A DNA stretch of 6,844 nucleotides from a bacterium (GTDB lineage Bacteria; Cyanobacteriota; Vampirovibrionia; Obscuribacterales; Obscuribacteraceae), in contig JAUIJG010000291.1 of assembly GCA_030431355.1 (NCBI GenBank), positions 1 through 6,844 on the forward strand, read 5' to 3'. A program made the translations under genes and the position numbers. The notes beneath the pieces are model-generated. The model was not told the DNA's origin. It made no database searches and worked only from the letters and a program-made list of their open reading frames with translations. This document shows positions 5,813-6,844 of this stretch, piece by piece. The first letter of the stretch is position 1; the number at the start of each line of letters is the position of its first letter.

Positions 5813-5953
5813 GTGTTCCCGGTCATGTCCTTGGGAGTCGGCGTCTATCTGAATCACTACCTGGTCGAGCCTCTGGCTTTGGTTGCTCCAGATTCTGCCA
5901 TTTTGGCATGGTTCCCGACCCCAGAAACATCTGCGGTGTTGCAAGCCGAATAA
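5813..5953 (+). CDS. Possible 46-residue hydrophobic small protein (weak)
   Basis: A GTG at 5813 opens a frame that runs to TAA 5951-5953; an ATG follows at 5825. The product is mildly hydrophobic (core LNHYLVEPLALVAPDSAILA) and ends VLQAE. GAGGA at 5800-5804 lies 8 nt before the GTG, a reasonable SD. Against it: no recognised family, a non-ATG start, and an open frame also on the opposite strand over the same bases. It occupies the stretch between the 39-residue gene and the second TPR gene, where I see no other gene. Confidence 0.25.
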   Translation: MFPVMSLGVGVYLNHYLVEPLALVAPDSAILAWFPTPETSAVLQAE

Positions 5954-5989
5954 TTTCTGAGTACAAAAAGGAAATAAAACTCAAAAATT
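5952..5989 (-). terminator. AU-rich inverted repeat just after the second TPR gene
   Basis: On the minus strand AATTTTTGAGT (5989-5979) can pair with ACTCAGAAATT (5962-5952) over 11 positions. The single mismatch becomes a G-U wobble in RNA, and the loop is 16 nt. It begins 10 nt after the TPR stop codon. The stem is AU-rich and lacks a U-run on its 3' side, so it may be an RNA-stabilising or weak termination element rather than a classical terminator. Confidence 0.35.
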
Positions 5990-5998
5990 TACTAACGC

Positions 5999-6706
5999 CT
6001 AAAACCCAAGACCACCGGAGCCTCCGCCGGCAACGCTTCTAACAGCAAATCGAATGCCCATGTTAAGCCCGGCTCTAAAAAGAGCAGCGGCCACTGCCTT
6101 TGCTCGGGCACCACTCTGACCCGGAGGCTTCTGGCTTACAGGTAGAACAGGCATGGTCGGAGGGGTGGCTACAGGAATTGCACCCGAGTTCGCTCCAGCT
6201 CCAGCCACTAGCTGGCTTCTATCAGACTGCAACTGATATGGTCTATGGGAGGGCAAGCTCCTCTCTAGCGCTTGTTCAAAACCATCCTTTTGAGAACGTG
6301 ATGCCAAAAAATCTACAGCCTCTTTCAACTCCTGGTCCCCGGGAGATGCTACCAGTCCTAACCGGTAATGCTTGAGAGCCAAATCAAAGTCTCCCCGACC
6401 TTCGTAGAGAGCGCCGAGATTATAGTATCCATCTGGATTATCCGGGTCGAGATTAATTGCCTTGTTAAAGAACGTCTCGGCAATATGGACATTTCCGTTG
6501 CGATGCATTCTGGCACCGTGACGTAAATACTGAACAGCCAGCGACTTAGACTTAGATTTCTTTGCTTCGAGACTCAAATCCATCTCAGCTTTAAGCGGCG
6601 GCATCAACTGAGGAGAAGGTGTGGATTCCTGGCCAAAGGCTACTGAGCCATGCAAAAGCATCACTGCCCAAACAAAAATAGATATGGGTCCGAAGGTCCT
6701 GTCCAT
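5999..6706 (-). CDS. Secreted two-TPR protein with Pro-rich linker and Gly-rich C-terminus
   Basis: This is a 235-residue protein of unknown specific role. Residues 1-25 form a signal peptide (ISIFVWAVMLLHGSVAFG, cleavage likely before QESTP). A charged linker (26-56) is rich in Lys and Ser. Two consecutive TPRs follow at 57-90 (ending in AINLDPDNP) and 91-124 (PDGYYNLGALYEGRGDFDLA). Their helix A/B positions are canonical, with G and A at consensus places and LDPDNP between the units. Residues 165-198 are a Pro/Ala/Gly-rich linker. The last 35 residues switch to a basic amphipathic helix (ARAKAVAAALFRAGLNMGIR) and end in a GGGSGGLGF tail. A periplasmic scaffold, with the tail perhaps contacting membrane or partner, is inference. 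ATG 6706 has only AGGGG at a short 2-nt spacing, but no better in-frame start exists and this one gives a proper signal peptide. The gene lies 77 nt downstream of another minus-strand gene end. Confidence 0.87.
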   Translation of the reverse strand: MDRTFGPISIFVWAVMLLHGSVAFGQESTPSPQLMPPLKAEMDLSLEAKKSKSKSLAVQYLRHGARMHRNGNVHIAETFFNKAINLDPDNPDGYYNLGALYEGRGDFDLALKHYRLGLVASPGDQELKEAVDFLASRSQKDGFEQALERSLPSHRPYQLQSDRSQLVAGAGANSGAIPVATPPTMPVLPVSQKPPGQSGARAKAVAAALFRAGLNMGIRFAVRSVAGGGSGGLGF

Positions 6707-6737
6707 TGCCCCTGTCGTCTGATAAACAATGACACTG

Positions 6738-6766
6738 ACAATATGCCCCGTCGTCCACTATTTGAA
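6738..6766 (-). promoter_or_regulatory. Weak candidate promoter for the second TPR gene
   Basis: On the minus strand TTCAAA (6766-6761) and TATTGT (6743-6738) are 17 nt apart, each matching consensus at 4 of 6 positions. The start would be near 6731, giving a leader of about 25 nt. Read-through from the upstream gene is an equally good explanation. Confidence 0.25.
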
Positions 6767-6783
6767 GCCCTTAGCCCAATTCC

Positions 6784-6844
6784 TTAACGACCCATCTGTT
6801 GTCGAGCCAGATCATCAATGGTCGCCCGTCGGGTAGAGCTGTAG
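6784..6844 (-). CDS. C-terminal end of a gene cut by the window edge
   Basis: On the minus strand a frame enters from the right edge and ends at TAA 6786-6784, giving the last 19 residues YSSTRRATIDDLARQQMGR. The stretch is charged and helix-like, in keeping with a real C-terminus, but too short to name a family. It is co-directional with the TPR gene, 77 nt upstream of its start, so the two may share a transcript. No hairpin separates them. Confidence 0.4.
   Translation of the reverse strand, partial: YSSTRRATIDDLARQQMGR

Noticed and set aside
5756..5944. 62-residue minus-strand open frame
   Set aside because: It starts with TTG without a Shine-Dalgarno sequence and has a composition without helical or membrane pattern. 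It is most likely chance openness.
5806..6042. 78-residue plus-strand open frame
   Set aside because: The SD-like GAGGA is only about 1-2 nt from this ATG, the frame runs into the end of the convergent TPR gene, and the translation looks random.
6100..6375. 91-residue plus-strand open frame
   Set aside because: It is an antisense shadow of the second TPR gene with no start signal.

Overview
This 6.8 kb window looks like chromosomal DNA from a diderm (or at least secretory) bacterium. It carries three secreted proteins with clear signal peptides, two of them TPR proteins, plus a KdpD/KdpE-type two-component pair, a leucine-rich-repeat-variant (LRV/HEAT-like) protein and a tandem PAS protein. 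Several signal-peptide TPR proteins next to stand-alone sensor genes, in moderate-GC DNA, recall non-photosynthetic Cyanobacteriota relatives (Obscuribacterales/'Melainabacteria'). That placement is an impression from protein style, not a demonstrated assignment. I see no insertion sequence, phage gene, CRISPR array, tRNA or rRNA.

Layout. 1-111 (+): possible Cys-rich C-terminal end of a gene cut by the window edge. 177-902 (+): secreted single-TPR/coiled-coil protein, closed by a strong hairpin at 942-968. 1095-1721 (+): secreted Spy/CpxP-like LTXXQ protein with a His/Arg-rich tail, followed by a terminator whose 3' arm is duplicated. 1822-2520 (-) kdpE and 2520-3671 (-) a short kdpD-like kinase, translationally coupled (TGATG) and probably driven by a promoter at 3769-3797. 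3848-4315 (-): LRV/HEAT-like repeat protein. 4573-5589 (+): two-PAS protein without an output domain, divergent from the LRV gene. 5595-5714 (-): an overlooked 39-residue single-span membrane protein with an excellent Shine-Dalgarno sequence. 5813-5953 (+): a weakly supported 46-residue ORF. 5999-6706 (-): second secreted TPR protein. 6784-6844 (-): C-terminal end of another gene.

How the genes may fit together. The kinase/regulator pair is the only complete signalling circuit. The KdpE family normally controls the KdpFABC potassium pump, but no kdpFABC is present here, and the kinase lacks the N-terminal KdpD/USP input modules, so its target and signal are unknown. The convergent LTXXQ protein is of a type often controlled by envelope-stress two-component systems, which makes a link possible but unproven. 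The PAS protein could feed another kinase through protein contact, as it has no kinase, cyclase or DNA-binding domain of its own. No clearly novel multi-gene system is evident. The best leads are the 39-residue membrane protein, the minimal KdpD, and the PAS protein whose end may be frameshifted.
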